A stretch of DNA of 64,000 nt from Variovorax sp. OK212 (GTDB taxonomy: Bacteria > Pseudomonadota > Gammaproteobacteria > Burkholderiales > Burkholderiaceae_C), in contig NZ_FOLP01000001.1 of assembly GCF_900112425.1 (NCBI RefSeq), positions 62,001 to 126,000 on the forward strand. The letters are read 5' to 3'. A program made the position numbers and the translations under genes. Under the pieces are notes generated by a model that worked only from the letters and a program-made list of their open reading frames with translations, made no database searches and was not told the DNA's origin. Shown here piece after piece: positions 1-10,018 of this stretch (positions within the stretch are counted from its first letter, which is position 1; each line of letters begins with the position of its first letter).

Positions 1-1
1 C

Positions 2-988
2 GACGGCCTGGCGGAAGCGGCGGGGCAGCTGGGCCGGCGCGACGAGGTGCGCGACCACGGCACCGCGTCGCTGCGGCTGAAGCTGCAGGAGGCCGAGCGC
101 GAGACGCCGGCCGCCACGCACGCCGCGCCGGTGCTGAAGCCCTTCGACCCCGCGGCGCGCGAGCGCAATGCCATCGCCTTCAGCCTCTTCGGGCGCGACC
201 CGCGCTACTGCGAGATGGCGGTGCTCAATGCGCGCGCGGGGCGCGCGCTGTTTCCGGAGTGGACCTGCCGCTTCTACCTCGACGATTCGGTGCCCGAGGC
301 CGTGCGGCAGCGGTTGTCGGGGGAGGGCGCGTCGGTCATCGACATGCGCCATGCCGAGGGCCACGACCTGCCCGGCACGATGTGGCGCTTTCTTGCGCTC
401 GACGACCGCGGGCTCGACCGCGTGCAGTTGCGCGACGCCGACGCGCTGCTGTCCACGCGCGACCAAGCGGCCGTGCGCGCGTGGTGCGCGTCGGACCGCT
501 GGTTCCACGCCATGCGCGACTACCCCACGCATTCCGAGCTGATGCTGGCCGGCCTGTGGGGCGCGTGCACGGGCATGTTCCGCGACCTGGCGGGCGACAT
601 GCGCGCGTACCTGGAGGGCCGGCCGTTCTCGGCGCGCTATGCCGACCAGCACTTCCTGCGGCACCGCGTCTGGCGGGTGGCGCAGCACAGCCTGCTCATG
701 CACGACGCCTGGTTCGACCTGCCCGGCAGCCTGCCCTTTCCCGCGCACGCGCCGATGGCGGTGGAGCCGCGCTACGCGCACGTGGGCGCGAACATCGGCG
801 CGCCGTCGATGCACGTGGCGCACGCCGCGCCCGACGGCCAGCCGGTCACGTGGACGCTGTACGACGCGGCGGGGCAGGCGGTGTGCGCCTACGACGCCGT
901 CGTGTCCGGCAACGGCTTCATCGCCGGCATTCCCGCGCCCTATGCGGCCGAGCTGGCGGCGGGGCGGTGGAAGGTCGTCACGCGCTGA
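2..988 (+). CDS. TPR/glycosyltransferase-like protein, 3' part
   Basis: The reading frame is open from the first bases of the window, so the true start lies upstream; the GTG at 47 is only an internal candidate. The N-terminal remnant is Ala/Arg/Leu-rich and could be the end of a tetratricopeptide-type helical region. From about residue 50 of the visible part the protein resembles sugar-transferase-like domains: a beta strand with AFSLFG, then RFYLDD, and later an acidic RDADALL motif that could serve as a DxD metal-binding site. The C-terminal 60 residues look like a small beta domain. The gene is followed by a 245-base gap and dctA. The exact substrate and family are not recognisable to me. 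Confidence 0.6.
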   Translation, partial: DGLAEAAGQLGRRDEVRDHGTASLRLKLQEAERETPAATHAAPVLKPFDPAARERNAIAFSLFGRDPRYCEMAVLNARAGRALFPEWTCRFYLDDSVPEAVRQRLSGEGASVIDMRHAEGHDLPGTMWRFLALDDRGLDRVQLRDADALLSTRDQAAVRAWCASDRWFHAMRDYPTHSELMLAGLWGACTGMFRDLAGDMRAYLEGRPFSARYADQHFLRHRVWRVAQHSLLMHDAWFDLPGSLPFPAHAPMAVEPRYAHVGANIGAPSMHVAHAAPDGQPVTWTLYDAAGQAVCAYDAVVSGNGFIAGIPAPYAAELAAGRWKVVTR

Positions 989-1035
989 GCCGAACCCCGT
1001 CTCGCGAGGGCCTGAGGGTTTTCCCGAGGGTATCG

Positions 1036-1051
1036 GTCCGGCGGATCGGAC
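1036..1051. promoter_or_regulatory. Inverted repeat upstream of the dctA promoter (possible DctD site)
   Basis: GTCCG and CGGAC arms are separated by six bases and lie about 110 bases upstream of the sigma-54 promoter. This is the usual distance for an upstream activator site of an NtrC-type regulator such as DctD. The arms are short and the region is GC-rich, so this is only a candidate. Confidence 0.25.
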
Positions 1052-1157
1052 GGACACCGCCCGCGCCATCCGGACCATCGGCAGGCCGGCCGCGGCGCCG
1101 CGCCACCGCACCCAATGAAATCAACGACTTAGCACCGCCTGCGGCCCATGCCGGCCG

Positions 1158-1173
1158 TGGCATGTCGATTGCT
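1158..1173 (+). promoter_or_regulatory. Sigma-54 (-24/-12) promoter of dctA
   Basis: The sequence TGGCATGTCGATTGCT matches the RpoN consensus TGGCAC-N5-TTGCT with one mismatch. The GG (1159-1160) and GC (1171-1172) are separated by exactly ten bases. Transcription would start near 1184, about 50 bases before the dctA ATG. The downstream dctD encodes a sigma-54 activator with an intact GAFTGA loop, so promoter and activator fit each other. Confidence 0.8.
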
Positions 1174-1233
1174 GAGTGATCCGGCCGGCCGTGCCTCCCG
1201 TTGCGAGCCCGGCCACGAGACTGGAGACACACC

Positions 1234-2583
1234 ATGAGCACCCCCGCGGAACAACCGAACACACCCAAGCCCTTCTACAAGTCCCTGTACCTGCAGGTCA
1301 TCACGGCCATCGTGCTGGGCGTGCTGCTCGGGCACTTCTACCCCGACACCGGCGCCTCGATGAAGCCGCTGGGCGACGGCTTCATCAAGCTGATCAAGAT
1401 GATCATCGCGCCGATCATCTTCTGCACGGTGGTGGTGGGCATCGCCGGCATGGAAGACATGAAGAAGGTCGGCAAGACCGGCGGGCTGGCGCTGCTGTAC
1501 TTCGAGATCGTGAGCAGCATCGCGCTGGTGGTGGGCCTCGTGATCATCAACATCGTGCGGCCCGGCGCCGGCATGAACGTCGACGTGACGCAGCTCGACA
1601 CCAAGGGCATCGCGGCCTACACCGGCCCCGGCAAGATGCAGAGCACCACCGACTTCGTGCTCAACATCATTCCCAACACGCTGGTCGATGCCTTCGCCAA
1701 GGGCGAGATCCTGCAGGTGCTGCTGATCGCGGTGATGTTCGGCTTCGCGCTGCACCGCTTCGGCGGGCGCGGCACGCTGGTGTTCGACGTGATCGAGAAG
1801 GGCTCGCACGTGCTCTTCGTGATCGTCGGCTACATCATGAAGCTCGCGCCCATCGGTGCCTTCGGCGCCATGGCCTTCACCATCGGCAAATACGGCGTGA
1901 GTTCGCTGCTGCAGCTGGGCCAGCTGATGGTCACGTTCTACGCCACCTGCCTGCTGTTCATCTTCGTGGTGCTCGGAGGCATCGCCAGGTTCCACGGCTT
2001 CAGCATCTGGAAGTTCATCAAGTACATCAAGGAAGAGCTGCTGATCGTGCTGGGCACCTCGTCCAGCGAATCGGTGCTGCCGCGCTTGATGGCCAAGCTG
2101 GAGAACCTGGGCGCGAAGAAGTCGGTGGTCGGCCTGGTGGTGCCCACGGGCTACTCGTTCAACCTCGACGGCACCTCGATCTACCTGACCATGGCGGCCG
2201 TGTTCATCGCGCAGGCGACCAACACCGACATGACCCTCACGCAGCAGCTCACGCTGCTGGCCGTGCTGCTGCTCACCTCGAAGGGCGCCGCGGGCGTCAC
2301 GGGCAGCGGCTTCATCGTGCTGGCGGCCACGCTGTCGGCGGTGGGCCACGTGCCGGTGGCGGGGCTGGCGCTGATCCTGGGCATCGACCGCTTCATGTCG
2401 GAAGCGCGCGCGCTGACCAACCTGATCGGCAACGGCGTGGCCACGATCGTGGTGGCCAAGTGGACCGGCGACCTCGACACCGTGCGCATGCACCAGCACC
2501 TGAACCAGGAAAGCGCGGCGGAAGCCGACGAGCCCGAGCGCGTGCTCGACGCCACCGAAGTGCGGATGCCGAAGCAGGCCTGA
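1234..2583 (+). CDS. dctA: C4-dicarboxylate:cation symporter DctA
   Basis: Inner-membrane transporter of the DAACS (dicarboxylate/amino acid:cation symporter) family, importing succinate, fumarate and malate with protons or sodium. The 449-residue product has the family's eight hydrophobic segments, the serine-rich re-entrant loop ([11 protein letters not shown]) and the following NLDGTSIY and [11 protein letters not shown] signatures of the substrate site. The ATG at 1234 is chosen because a GGAGA ribosome site lies 8 bases before it; the in-frame TTG at 1201 would add a poorly conserved arginine-rich leader. A sigma-54 promoter precedes it and dctB-dctD follow on the same strand, the classic arrangement for dicarboxylate-induced expression. 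Confidence 0.95.
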   Translation: MSTPAEQPNTPKPFYKSLYLQVITAIVLGVLLGHFYPDTGASMKPLGDGFIKLIKMIIAPIIFCTVVVGIAGMEDMKKVGKTGGLALLYFEIVSSIALVVGLVIINIVRPGAGMNVDVTQLDTKGIAAYTGPGKMQSTTDFVLNIIPNTLVDAFAKGEILQVLLIAVMFGFALHRFGGRGTLVFDVIEKGSHVLFVIVGYIMKLAPIGAFGAMAFTIGKYGVSSLLQLGQLMVTFYATCLLFIFVVLGGIARFHGFSIWKFIKYIKEELLIVLGTSSSESVLPRLMAKLENLGAKKSVVGLVVPTGYSFNLDGTSIYLTMAAVFIAQATNTDMTLTQQLTLLAVLLLTSKGAAGVTGSGFIVLAATLSAVGHVPVAGLALILGIDRFMSEARALTNLIGNGVATIVVAKWTGDLDTVRMHQHLNQESAAEADEPERVLDATEVRMPKQA

Positions 2584-2604
2584 ACGCGCACCTGAACGCA
2601 TAGC

Positions 2605-2629
2605 GGCCCGGGCCTTCGCGGACCGGGCC
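2605..2629 (+). terminator. Hairpin after dctA
   Basis: GGCCCGG (2605-2611) pairs perfectly with CCGGGCC (2623-2629) around an 11-base loop containing TTCG, 22 bases after the dctA stop. No T-tract follows, so it may be a stabilising or attenuating hairpin between dctA and dctB instead of a true intrinsic terminator. Confidence 0.4.
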
Positions 2630-2720
2630 CGGCCAGAAAAGAAGAGGAGGGCGCGGCCCTCCCCGGGGTCATCGGGCTGCCACTGATGCGGGCGGCCCGG
2701 CCTTGTGCAATAACGCTCTC

Positions 2721-4613
2721 ATGATTCCAAGGGAGCCGGTTCGCCGCATCGATGTACCCGCCGACCCCCCGCGGGGCTGGCGCGGCCTGCCGCGCTGGCT
2801 GGGCGCACTGGCGCTGGTGGCGGTGGCCGCCTTTGCCGGCTACCAGCTCGCCATGCAGGCCGGCCTGGCGCGACTGCGCGAGGCGGCCGAGCACCGGCTG
2901 GACATGCTCGCCACCGGCCTGGACGCCGACCTGGCCCGCTTCGACTACCTGCCCGCGCTGCTGGAGATGACGCCCATCGTGCCGGCGCTGCTCGGCACGC
3001 CCTCCGACATGCAGCTGCGCGACGCGGTCAACCGCTACCTCGACGGCGTCAATGCCACGGCGGGCGCCGAGATGCTCTACGTGCTGGACGGCGGCGGCAC
3101 CTCGCTGGCCGCCTCCGACTGGGACAAGCCCGGCACCACGCTGGGCCAGGACCTGTCGTTCCGCCCCTACGTGATCGACGCGCTGGGCCAGGGCCGCGGC
3201 CGCTTCTACGGCGTGGGCATCACCAGCAAGCGGCCGGGCTACTACCTGTCGTATGCGCTGCGGCGCGGCCAGCCGCAGCGCGGCGTGGTGGCGGTCAAGG
3301 TGAACCTGGAGGAGGCCGAGCGCGCCTGGCGCAAGCTGCCGGGCGACGTGGCGCTGATCGACCAGCGCGGCGTGGTGATATTGGTCACGCGGGAAGACCT
3401 GAAGTTCAGGCCGCTGCTGCCGCTCGATGCCGCGCAGCGCGCCGAGGTGCTGCGCTCGCGCCCCTATGGCGAGGCCAGCCTGCAGCCGCTGCAGTGGACG
3501 CAGAAGGAATCGCTCGACCGCGACGTGCAGGTGATCTCGCTGGACGGACGCGACCAGCTCGCCACCGCCCGCACGCTGCGCGGCGCGCCCTGGCAGCTGA
3601 TGGTGCTCGACGACCTGGCGCCGGTGCGCGTGGCCGCGCGCAACACGGCCATCACCGCCACGCTCGCGATGACGGTGCTGCTGCTGGTGGCCGTCGCGCT
3701 GTGGCAGCGCCGCCGCGCGGTGCGCCAGAAGCTGGCCGACCAGGCCGCGCTGCAGGCCGCGCACGACACGCTCGAGTCGACCGTGGTGGCGCGCACCGCG
3801 CAGCTGCGCGCCGCGCAGGGCGAGCTGGTGCACGCGGGCAAGATGGCCGCGCTGGGCCAGATGTCGGCCGGCGTGGTGCACGAACTCAACCAGCCGCTCA
3901 CGGCCATGCGCACGCTGTCGGAGAGCGCCGGCATCCTGCTCGACAGGAACCGGCTGGACGATGTGCGCGGCAACCTCGAGCGCATCCGCAACATGGTCGA
4001 CCGGTTGGCGCGCCTGACCTCGCAGCTCAAGACCTTCGCGCACAAGAGCGAGCTGCCGCTGGCGCCGCTGCTGCTGTCGCAGGCCATTGCCGACGCGCAG
4101 GTGATCGTGGCCGACGCCTCGAAGAAGGTGCGCGTCACCGTCCAGGTCGACGTGCAGCCCGCCACGCTGAGCGTCATGGCCGAGGAGGCCGCGCTGGGCA
4201 GCGTGCTGGCCAACCTGATGCGCAACGCCATCGACGCCATGCAGGACGCGCCGCTGCGCACGCTGCGGCTGGAGGCGCGGCACAAGGGCGGCCCGGCGGC
4301 CGATGCCGACGGCCGCGTGCTGCTGAGCGTGACCGACACCGGCCCCGGCATCCACCCCGACATCCTGCCGCGCCTGTTCGAGCCCTTCGTGACCCGCAAG
4401 CCCGCGGGGTCGGGGCTGGGCCTGGGCCTCGTCATCTCGGCACAATTGGTGCGGGCCATGGACGGCACGCTGCGCGCGGCCAACCTGGAGACCGGCGGGG
4501 CATGCTTCGTGATCGACCTGCCCGCCGCCATTGCCGTGATACACAACCCGCCTGTCCCTTGCGCCGTTTCTGTTTCCCCAGATTCCCCCCTTTCCATTGC
4601 ACAACAGGAGTGA
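2721..4613 (+). CDS. dctB: Sensor histidine kinase DctB
   Basis: Membrane sensor of the DctB/DctD two-component pair controlling dicarboxylate uptake. The 630-residue protein has a first transmembrane helix at about residues 25-45, a large periplasmic double-PDC sensor region, a second helix near 310-330 and a short coiled coil. The kinase core follows, with the H-box histidine in VVHELNQPL, the N-box NLMRNAIDAM, the G1 box DTGPGI and the G2 box GSGLGLGL. The ATG at 2721 has no clear ribosome site; an in-frame TTG at 2703 is the alternative. After the ATPase domain comes a proline-rich tail of about 30 residues. dctD starts 7 bases after the stop. Confidence 0.93.
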   Translation: MIPREPVRRIDVPADPPRGWRGLPRWLGALALVAVAAFAGYQLAMQAGLARLREAAEHRLDMLATGLDADLARFDYLPALLEMTPIVPALLGTPSDMQLRDAVNRYLDGVNATAGAEMLYVLDGGGTSLAASDWDKPGTTLGQDLSFRPYVIDALGQGRGRFYGVGITSKRPGYYLSYALRRGQPQRGVVAVKVNLEEAERAWRKLPGDVALIDQRGVVILVTREDLKFRPLLPLDAAQRAEVLRSRPYGEASLQPLQWTQKESLDRDVQVISLDGRDQLATARTLRGAPWQLMVLDDLAPVRVAARNTAITATLAMTVLLLVAVALWQRRRAVRQKLADQAALQAAHDTLESTVVARTAQLRAAQGELVHAGKMAALGQMSAGVVHELNQPLTAMRTLSESAGILLDRNRLDDVRGNLERIRNMVDRLARLTSQLKTFAHKSELPLAPLLLSQAIADAQVIVADASKKVRVTVQVDVQPATLSVMAEEAALGSVLANLMRNAIDAMQDAPLRTLRLEARHKGGPAADADGRVLLSVTDTGPGIHPDILPRLFEPFVTRKPAGSGLGLGLVISAQLVRAMDGTLRAANLETGGACFVIDLPAAIAVIHNPPVPCAVSVSPDSPLSIAQQE

Positions 4614-4620
4614 TCCCCCC

Positions 4621-5994
<1,374 letters not shown>

Positions 5995-6028
5995 GCCAGC
6001 CGACCTGGGCGCTGGCCTCGGCTGGTGC

Positions 6029-7450
6029 TCAGCGCAGCAGCAGCTTCATCATCCGCGCGAAGGTCTTGCCGTAGGGCGGGCGGAACAGGCCCACGCCGTT
6101 GAACGCCGACTGGTGAAAGATCGGCTTGAGCTTCGAGAAGGTCTGGAAGCCGTACTCGCCGTGGTACGAGCCCATGCCGCTCGCGCCGACGCCGCCGAAG
6201 GGCAGGTCGTCCTGCGCGACGTGCATCAGCGTCTCGTTGATCGACACGCCGCCGGCCACCGTGCCGTGCATCACGCGCTCGATGGTGGCGCGGTCTTTCT
6301 CGAACAGGTAGAGCGCCAGCGGGCGCGGCCGCGCGTTGACATAGGCAATGGCTTCGCCGATGTCGGTGCCCTTGTACGTGAGCACCGGCAGCAGCGGGCC
6401 GAAGATCTCTTCCTGCATCACGCGCATGCCGTCGTGCACGCCGGTCAGCAGCACCGGCGGAAAGCAGCGCGTGGCGGCGTCGGGCGCCGTGGCGCACAGC
6501 GGCTGCGCGGTGGCGCCCTGCTGCACGGCCGTGGCCTCGAGCTCCTGCAGCCGCGCGAAGTGGCGCGGGCTCACGATGCTGGTGTAGTCGGCGTTGCCCG
6601 CCATCGACGGGTACATGGCCGCGAACACGCGACGCGCCGCGTCGGCGAAGCGCTGTTGCTGGCCTTCGGGCAGCAGCACGTAGTCGGGCGCGATGCAGGT
6701 CTGGCCCGCGTTGAGCGTCTTGCCCACGAGGATGCGCTCGACGGCCTTGTCGAAGTTGGCGCCGGGCCCGACGATCGCGGGCGACTTGCCGCCGAGCTCC
6801 AGCGTCACCGGCGTGAGGTTCTCGCTGGCGGCGCGCATCACGTGGTGGCCGACGGCGGTGGAGCCGGTGAACAGCAGGTGGTCGAAGGGCAGGGCGGAGA
6901 ACGCGCGCGCGGCCTCGGCGTCGCCGTTGACCACGAGGATCTCGTCGGGCGCGAAGCTCTTGCGCACCAGCGCGGCGAACAGCTCGGCGAAGCGCGGCGT
7001 GTATTCCGACTGCTTCACCATCACGCGGTTGCCCGCGGCCAGCGCCGCGGTCATCGGTCCCACCGCGAGGTACAGCGGGTAGTTCCAAGGCACCACGATG
7101 CCGACCACGCTCAGCGGCTGCGGCATGAGGCGCGACGACGCCGGCTTGAACCACAGGCCGGTGGCGCGGCGCTTCACGCGCATCCAGCGCTTGCCGTGGC
7201 GCAGCGCATGGTCGATGCCCTCGAGCGAGGGGAACAGCTCGGCGAGCTCGGTTTCCTGCACGGCGCGGTTGTGGAAGTCGGCGCTGATGGCCGCGGCGAT
7301 TTCCGCGCGATGGTCCAGCATCAGCGCGCGCAGCCGCTTCAGGCGGTCGGCGCGTTCAGGCCAGGGCGGCGTGGGGGTGCGCAGGCTTGCGGCGCGCAGG
7401 GCATCGAAGCCCTGGCGCATGTGGTGTTGCGTCATGGCTTCGTGCGTCAT
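6029..7450 (-). CDS. Coniferyl-aldehyde-dehydrogenase-like NAD(P)-dependent ALDH
   Basis: Aldehyde dehydrogenase superfamily enzyme of 473 residues oxidising an aldehyde to the acid. Visible landmarks are the nucleotide-site motifs VVPWNYPLY and FTGSTAVG, the general base Glu in LELGGKSP and the catalytic Cys in AGQTCIAPDY. The C-terminal pattern (PFGGVGASGMGSYHGEYGFQTFS) and the hydrophobic, basic C-terminus resemble the coniferyl aldehyde dehydrogenase (CalB) and fatty-aldehyde group, but the natural substrate cannot be told. The ATG at 7450 is 5 bases after the nadE stop, so it is probably the last gene of the rep-to-ALDH transcript. Confidence 0.85.
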   Translation of the reverse strand: MTHEAMTQHHMRQGFDALRAASLRTPTPPWPERADRLKRLRALMLDHRAEIAAAISADFHNRAVQETELAELFPSLEGIDHALRHGKRWMRVKRRATGLWFKPASSRLMPQPLSVVGIVVPWNYPLYLAVGPMTAALAAGNRVMVKQSEYTPRFAELFAALVRKSFAPDEILVVNGDAEAARAFSALPFDHLLFTGSTAVGHHVMRAASENLTPVTLELGGKSPAIVGPGANFDKAVERILVGKTLNAGQTCIAPDYVLLPEGQQQRFADAARRVFAAMYPSMAGNADYTSIVSPRHFARLQELEATAVQQGATAQPLCATAPDAATRCFPPVLLTGVHDGMRVMQEEIFGPLLPVLTYKGTDIGEAIAYVNARPRPLALYLFEKDRATIERVMHGTVAGGVSINETLMHVAQDDLPFGGVGASGMGSYHGEYGFQTFSKLKPIFHQSAFNGVGLFRPPYGKTFARMMKLLLR

Positions 7451-7455
7451 CGGCT

Positions 7456-8319
7456 TCAGCTCGCCGAAACAGGTGCAGGGGGCGCGGGCTCGACCGGCAG
7501 CGCGCGCTTGTGCGCGCTCTTGCGGTGGGTCGAGAGAATGATCTCGCGCGCCCTGGCCGACACCGGCTTGCCTTCGAGGAAGTCGTCGATCTGCTCGTAG
7601 GTGACGCCGAAGGCGTCTTCGTCGGGCTTGCCCGGCACCAGCGACTCGAGGTCGGCCGTCGGTACCTTGTAGACCAGCGTGTCGGGCGCGCCCAGCAGCT
7701 GCGCCACCGCGCGCACGCGGCGCTTGTTGAGGCCTGTGAGCGGCGTGATGTCGGCCGCGCCGTCGCCGAACTTGGTGAAGAAGCCCATCAGCGCCTCGGC
7801 CGCGTGGTCGGTGCCGATGACGATGCCGTCGTGCGCGCCGGCCACCGCGAACTGCGCCACCATGCGCTCGCGCGCCTTGATGTTGCCGAGCACGAAGTCT
7901 TCGTGCGCCGCGTCGCGGAACTTCAGGTCGCCGGCCTTCAGCGCGGCCAGCATGCCGTCGGCCGCGGGGCGGATGTCGACGGTGACGGTGCGGTCGGGCT
8001 TCATCACCGCGAGCGAGGCCTGCGCCTCGGCTTCGTCCTTCTGCACGCCGTAGGGCAGGCGCATGGCGATGAAGGTGGCGTCGTGGCCTGCGGCGCGCAG
8101 CTTCTCGACGGCGCGCTGCGCGAGGCAGCCGGCGGTCAGCGAATCGACACCGCCGCTGATGCCCAGCACCAGCGTCTTCAGGCCGGTCTGCTTCAGGTAG
8201 CCGGCGAGAAAGTCGACGCGGCGCGCCAGTTCCTTCGCGGCATCGAAGACGGGCGCGACATGCAGGGCCGCGATGATTTCACGTTGCGTGGCGTCGGCAG
8301 GGGTGAGGTCTTCGCTCAT
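7456..8319 (-). CDS. nadE: NH3-dependent NAD+ synthetase NadE
   Basis: Converts nicotinic acid adenine dinucleotide to NAD+ using ammonia and ATP in the cytoplasm. The 287-residue length matches the short, ammonia-using class without a glutaminase domain. The PP-loop motif is LGISGGVDS at about residue 50, and the substrate-binding stretch [19 protein letters not shown] is present. The start MSEDLTP is taken at 8319; the upstream part of the open frame runs antiparallel over pldA and has no NadE character. It lies 32 bases after pldA and 5 bases before the ALDH gene, all on the same strand. Confidence 0.95.
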   Translation of the reverse strand: MSEDLTPADATQREIIAALHVAPVFDAAKELARRVDFLAGYLKQTGLKTLVLGISGGVDSLTAGCLAQRAVEKLRAAGHDATFIAMRLPYGVQKDEAEAQASLAVMKPDRTVTVDIRPAADGMLAALKAGDLKFRDAAHEDFVLGNIKARERMVAQFAVAGAHDGIVIGTDHAAEALMGFFTKFGDGAADITPLTGLNKRRVRAVAQLLGAPDTLVYKVPTADLESLVPGKPDEDAFGVTYEQIDDFLEGKPVSARAREIILSTHRKSAHKRALPVEPAPPAPVSAS

Positions 8320-8351
8320 GGTGTGGAACGGCGTGTGAGGAATGAAGAGGG

Positions 8352-9527
8352 TCAGAAGTCGACGAGGCTCAGGCCGATGCTCAGCACCGTGCGCTTGCGG
8401 TTGTAGTCCACCAGCGTGTCGCCGTAGCCCGAGAACAGCTGCGTGTGGAAGCGCAGGTTGCTCTTGGTCGGGTCGCCGATGGCCTTGAGCCACTCGAGGC
8501 GGATCGAGCCGCGGCCGCTGTCGCGCAGGTTGTTGCGCACCGTGATGCCGAACTGGTTGTCGCGGTTGAAGTTCCAGCGGCCCGTGACTTCGGCGCGGCC
8601 GATGTAGTCGGCGATGTCGGGGTTGTCGTCCTTGGCGGCGTTCTCGGAAATGCGCTTCCAGATGCGCCCGGTGATGGTGAAGCGGTCGTCCAGCTCGGCG
8701 CCGCCCATCAGGTACACGCGGTTCCAGCTGCGCGACAGCGGCAGCGTCTGGCCGTTCGACTGGTGCACGATGCCCAGGCCCGCGTAGCGCCAGCGCCAGC
8801 CGCCCGGCAGCTTGAAGTCGGTCGGGTAGACGTACATCAGCTCGGGTTCGTGGTCGGTGGTGCGGAAGGGCCGCGAGATGGCGCCGTTGAACAGCTGCCA
8901 GGTCGACTGCTGGCTGTAGGCGAACCACAGCGAGTCTTTCTTGGCCGGGTCGTTCTGCGTGAGCAGGCCCTGCGCGAGCTTGGTGCGCACCGACAGGCCG
9001 ATGCGCATCTCGTTGGCCTGGTAGGCCACCGGGTCGGCGGTGTGGTCGGCCGAGGGCGAGGTCGGCGTCTCGGGCCGCTTGGTGGCGGCCGAGACCGACA
9101 CGTTCAGCGGCCGGTAGCCGCGAAAGCCGAAGGTGCCGCAGTCGGTGGCGTTCTCCAGTTCCCAGAAGCGCGAGAGCGTGGAGTACTGGCGGTCGCGGCA
9201 GCCTTCGGTGGTGGCCACCGAGACCACGCGCGTGGCCGGGATCGAGGCGTCCACCGGCGGTGCCTGCGTGCTCGCGAGCACGGGCGGCGCCACGGGCACC
9301 GACACCGGCGGCAGCGTCTGCTGCTGTGCCCAGCGGTCGAAGCAGGCCAGGCGCGCTTCGTTGTTGGCGCCCAGCGCACTGCACTGCTGCCAGGTGAGCT
9401 GCGCGTCGGCCAGCGGGCTGGCGGGCTTGTCGACGGCCTGCGCGTGCGCGCCGGCCGCGCCGCCCAGGCAGGCAGCCACCGCCGCGAGCGCACTGAATCT
9501 GAAACGAGGGGATCGTGGGGTCTTCAT
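8352..9527 (-). CDS. pldA: Outer-membrane phospholipase A
   Basis: Calcium-dependent phospholipase of the OMPLA family, hydrolysing acyl esters of outer-membrane phospholipids and helping keep lipid asymmetry. The 391-residue precursor has a signal peptide (about residues 1-28, ending in AHAQA), an extended linker to about 150, then a 12-strand barrel region. The catalytic block GIVHQSNGQ with a downstream SRSWNRVYL fits the His-Ser-Asn triad of PldA. The protein ends in LVDF, with the terminal Phe expected for beta-barrel assembly. Its ATG overlaps the stop of the preceding lipoprotein gene (ATGA), suggesting translational coupling. Confidence 0.92.
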   Translation of the reverse strand: MKTPRSPRFRFSALAAVAACLGGAAGAHAQAVDKPASPLADAQLTWQQCSALGANNEARLACFDRWAQQQTLPPVSVPVAPPVLASTQAPPVDASIPATRVVSVATTEGCRDRQYSTLSRFWELENATDCGTFGFRGYRPLNVSVSAATKRPETPTSPSADHTADPVAYQANEMRIGLSVRTKLAQGLLTQNDPAKKDSLWFAYSQQSTWQLFNGAISRPFRTTDHEPELMYVYPTDFKLPGGWRWRYAGLGIVHQSNGQTLPLSRSWNRVYLMGGAELDDRFTITGRIWKRISENAAKDDNPDIADYIGRAEVTGRWNFNRDNQFGITVRNNLRDSGRGSIRLEWLKAIGDPTKSNLRFHTQLFSGYGDTLVDYNRKRTVLSIGLSLVDF

Positions 9528-10018
9528 TGCTTTCCTTGCGGTGCGGCCGGAACGACCGTCTTGCTGAGCACGAACGGATGAACGCTCTCGTCGGCGGCGT
9601 TGCGCCACGTGCCCCTGAACTCGCGGCCGCACGAACCGGCCTGGAGCTTGCCCGACCAGACGCCGCTGATGGCGCGCCCGTCGAGCGATTCGTCGATGGA
9701 CAGGGCGCCTTCGTCGTCGACGTCGCCCGCGAGTTGCGCCACGGTGGGCCGGGCGGCGTTGGATGCGTTGCGCGAGATGGTGCCGCGCACGCCTTCGTAG
9801 TCGGGGTGCTTGCCCAGCTGCACGGCGGCCACGGCGGGCAGGCCGTCGAAGCGCGCCTCCCAGCGGCCGTAGAGCGCCTGCGCGGGCAGGTCGCGTGCGT
9901 CGGTGGCGTCGGTGGGGCAGTCGGCAGTGCGGCCGTTGCTCCCGGTGCCTGCGCAGCCGGCCAGCAGGGCCGCGCCGGCCAGCAGCGCGGCGCTGAGCGT
10001 GGTGCGCGCCGCCGTCAT
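9524..10018 (-). CDS. Putative lipoprotein between rep and pldA
   Basis: A 164-residue protein with a clear lipoprotein signal: a short basic N-terminus, a hydrophobic stretch and the lipobox LLAGC with acylated Cys near residue 22. The mature part is about 140 residues and includes the pattern [11 protein letters not shown] and a later SGVWSGKL, which look like beta strands of a small lipocalin-like or barrel fold. I do not recognise a named family. Both ends overlap their neighbours by ATGA (rep stop at 10015-10017, pldA start at 9527). Its tie to the outer-membrane phospholipase suggests an envelope role; this is inference. Confidence 0.75.
   Translation of the reverse strand: MTAARTTLSAALLAGAALLAGCAGTGSNGRTADCPTDATDARDLPAQALYGRWEARFDGLPAVAAVQLGKHPDYEGVRGTISRNASNAARPTVAQLAGDVDDEGALSIDESLDGRAISGVWSGKLQAGSCGREFRGTWRNAADESVHPFVLSKTVVPAAPQGKQ

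Noticed and set aside
1129..2601. Long minus-strand frame across dctA
   Set aside because: Its translation is dominated by His/Arg/Gln/Ala, the typical antisense shadow of a GC-rich gene; the plus-strand frame is a clear DctA.
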